DNA of 64,000 nt, taken from NCBI GenBank assembly GCA_964016985.1, contig OZ024823.1, forward strand, positions 24,497,320-24,561,319, written 5' to 3'. Every line of letters starts with the position of its first letter. Position 1 is the stretch's first letter. The position numbers and the translations under genes are program-made. Below are positions 61,430 through 64,000 of this stretch, one piece after another. The notes below the pieces were generated by a model, which made no database searches, was not told where the DNA came from, and saw only the letters and a program-made list of their open reading frames with translations. This DNA comes from Anodontia alba (Eukaryota > Mollusca > Bivalvia > Lucinida > Lucinidae).

Positions 61430-63410
61430 AACTAGACAAAGTGCCCAGTGGGGCACGTATACCCCCGACCAGAGCTACCGCCACTTTCTAAAGAGCACAA
61501 AGTATGTAGCTTTGACTCTGGAGATGGCAGATGTATGCTATATGTTATAACATTGAAAGAATTTAATCACACATAATGTGAAGCCCTTGACCTTGACCTC
61601 AAAGGTCAGGCACATATGCAGGGATTGAGCTAAATAAAACTTAAGCCCTATAACTATCACCATATACCAGTGAAATCAATCAGTCTTTATAATATGAGTA
61701 AAAATGACATTTTTATGAAAAGCCTGTGACCTTGACTTAAAAGCCATGCCCCAGCTTGGGGATGGTGCGGAGAAAAACTTTAGACCTATATATACCATCA
61801 TGATTAATATTAATGAAACCACCGAAAGGGTCTTCATAATATAGCTACAATAATTTTAATGAAAATTTTAACGTGGCATGCCTACTCAATGTCCTCTACA
61901 TATCGGTAAAGTATCACAAAAATATCATAAAGAATTTCTAGAGTTATTGCCTGCACAAGATTTAAATAACCAAGGGAGAAAACTGCAGAATGGAGTCAGT
62001 TACAGTTGTCATTCTTGAATGTGATATGCCTACTCAATGTCCTCTACATATTAGTGAAGTGTCATGAAAATATCTTAAAGTGTTTTAAAGTTATGGTTCA
62101 CACAAAATTTTGACAATTTTTGGAGACTTGACAATTTTTGGAGACTAGGGGAGATAATTCTTGGACCAAGTCAGTTAGAGTTGTCATTCTTGTAGCCGAC
62201 GTCCCTACCAAATGCCCTCTACAACCTGACAGAGTTTCTTGAAAATAGCTCAAAGGGTATAGGAGTTAGGGGGTGCACAATAATGCGTTTATGGACAGAC
62301 AGATGGATGGATGGACGGATAGATTCCATGCTGATAGCTATATCCCCTGTACCTATCAATAGGGGGATAACGAAATTCAACAAAAGGTCTTGATGATATA
62401 GCTATTATAAACTTAGATGCAAAAAATGTTTACTTTTATATGAAAATTCTAAGTCAGTGACCTTAACCTCAAGGTCATACCCCAGGATGGGGATCAAGAT
62501 GAGTAAACTCTACACCTATACCTACCAACATGTAAAATAGAAATGAAATTCCTCAAAGCCTCTTGATGGTATAGCTATATAAACTTAAATACAAAATATT
62601 GACTTTTTTATGAAAATTCTAAATCCGTGACCTTGACCCTAAGGTTATCCCCTGGGGTAGGGTCAGTGCTGATAAAAACTTTAGACTTATATCTACCATC
62701 AGGCCAAATATGAATAAAATCCATCAAAGGGCCTTCATAATATAAGGTCTTATAAACTTTAACATAAAACTTTGACCCTATGACAAAACTTAAGTACAAA
62801 CGAATGAGGCTTCTGTGGGCGGACAGTCGAACAGATTCCTTGCTGATAGCTATATCCCCTAAACCTTTCAGTTAGGGGATAATGAAATTCAACAAAAGGT
62901 CTTGATGATATGGCTATATAAACTTAAACTAAAACTTTTACTTTTATATGAAAATTTAAAGTCTGTGACCTTGACCTCGGTCACAACCGGGGTGGGGATC
63001 GTGCTGAGTAAGACTCTAGACCTATATCTACCAACATGTCAAATATAAATGAAATTTCTCAAAGGGTCTTGAAGATATAGCTATATAAACTTAAACACAA
63101 AAATTTTTTACTCTTTATGAAAATTCCGTGACCTTGACGTGGGTGGGGATGGTGCTGATAAAAACTTTAGACCTATATCTACCATCAGGCCAAATATGAA
63201 TGAAATCCATCAAAGAATCTTCAAAATATAAGGTCTTTTAAACTTTAACACAAAAAACTTTGACCCTGTGTAACTGAAAGACGAACGAACGAACGTATGT
63301 ATGAACGAAAGGACGAACGGAAAAGCGAAAAATATATACCCCCACATACTATGTATATCCGGGGTATAACCCCACATACTTCGTATGTCGGGGGTATAAA
63401 AATGCATTAT
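61430..63410. repeat. R3: long irregular array with repeated TGACCTTGACC blocks
   Basis: Repeating order of blocks: TATGAAAATTCTAA, GTGACCTTGACCTCAAGG, GGTGGGGAT..GTGCTGA, AACTTTAGACCTATATCTAC, then CATAATATAG and AAACTTTAA. It recurs about six times (near 61590, 61725, 62455, 62630, 62960 and 63125) with two internal GACAGACAGATGGATGG-type stretches. Ends with a CGGGGGTATA / TATACCCC inverted stretch (63337-63400). No open frame. It resembles interspersed repeats I associate with bivalve genomes. Confidence 0.6.
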
Positions 63411-63712
63411 CTGGAGTAATGAACACTTTTTGAGACCCTATCCAAAGACAAAGTGTTTATACCAACAAAATATAATCTGCTCATACTGTCAGCCTGTATG
63501 TATACAAACACTGAGAGTTGGAATATTAACAGATCCAATGCTTGAGATGCCAGTAGCAAAATTTACAAACATCTTTGAGATTTTTACTGTTTACAGCAGT
63601 GGTATACTGCATTACTTCTTATATCTCATCAAGAGATGGAACAAATTTTATTCAGAAGTCTCTGTGGAGATGGACTCAAAACCCAAACCTCTGTGTAATC
63701 ATTTTTATAGAT

Positions 63713-63908
63713 TACTGTATTTACCCTTAGAATTCAGACAGGCAAGCCTGAAAAACAGTGTTGATTCAGATCAGGTGCTAAAGAATGCAATATATGATCA
63801 GGGTCCACATTGTTATCCAGCAAGTTTTAAACACATCAACTGGTATTAAAATGGACACAATTCAATTTTTTGGTTAAAGTGTCCAAATTATTTGGTTAAA
63901 TGTGGTAT
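63713..63908. mobile_element. hpF MITE, diverged
   Basis: TACTGTATTTACCCTTAG to TTTGGTTAAATGTGGTA. Confidence 0.75.
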
Positions 63909-64000
63909 ACTATAGTGTTTGTAGTAGGAAGATCAGGAAAGAAGTATCTAGCTAGGAAACTTGCAAAGTATAGCAAGTTCCGGAACCATGCCAGTCCGAA

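Overview
This window is animal nuclear DNA. It is AT-rich, its one host gene is broken into short exons by long introns, and the introns are packed with small hairpin transposons, tRNA-derived SINEs and two larger elements. The host gene is alpha-actinin, on the minus strand. Eight exons are visible. Their translations match the end of CH1, most of CH2, and the start of the spectrin-repeat rod. Repeat content (TTAA hairpin elements, a GTGACCTTGACCT-rich array, a GGGGGAGACATAAT repeat) suggests a mollusc, probably a bivalve. That is an impression from memory, not a proof.

Layout of the gene, 5' to 3' on the minus strand: exon 5 (30231-30318), exon 6a (24369-24447), exon 6b (17558-17636), exon 7 (14905-14986), exon 8 (5517-5602), exon 9 (3799-3891), exon 10 (1694-1924) and exon 11 (408-484). 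Numbers follow vertebrate ACTN genes. Exons 6a and 6b are both 79 bp, start and end in the same phase, and encode the same stretch of CH2 with three residue changes. They look like mutually exclusive exons. Exons 1-4 were not found to the right of exon 5, so that intron probably exceeds 33 kb. The rod and EF-hand exons lie left of the window.

The intron between exons 7 and 8 holds a stack of nested insertions at about 6.2-14.4 kb. A hairpin MITE (hpA) is split by a second MITE (hpI). That one is split by a mariner transposon and also by a complete 6.1-kb DIRS-type tyrosine-recombinase retrotransposon. The mariner is itself split by a tRNA-derived SINE. The DIRS element has inverted terminal repeats that I read as identical over about 145 bp, an internal complementary region that exactly spans its circle junction, and recognisable gag-like, RT, RNase H and tyrosine recombinase domains. 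Its reading frame is broken in two places.

Most of the rest is palindromic MITEs in about a dozen families (called hpA to hpQ here), often nested. The striking pattern is that different families, defined by unrelated terminal repeats, share the same central hairpin sequences. One core recurs in hpA, hpB and hpC, and another in hpE, hpF and hpP. No bacterial features, CRISPR arrays or functional tRNA genes were seen. Repeat boundaries were read by eye and may be off by several bases; degraded copies are less certain.
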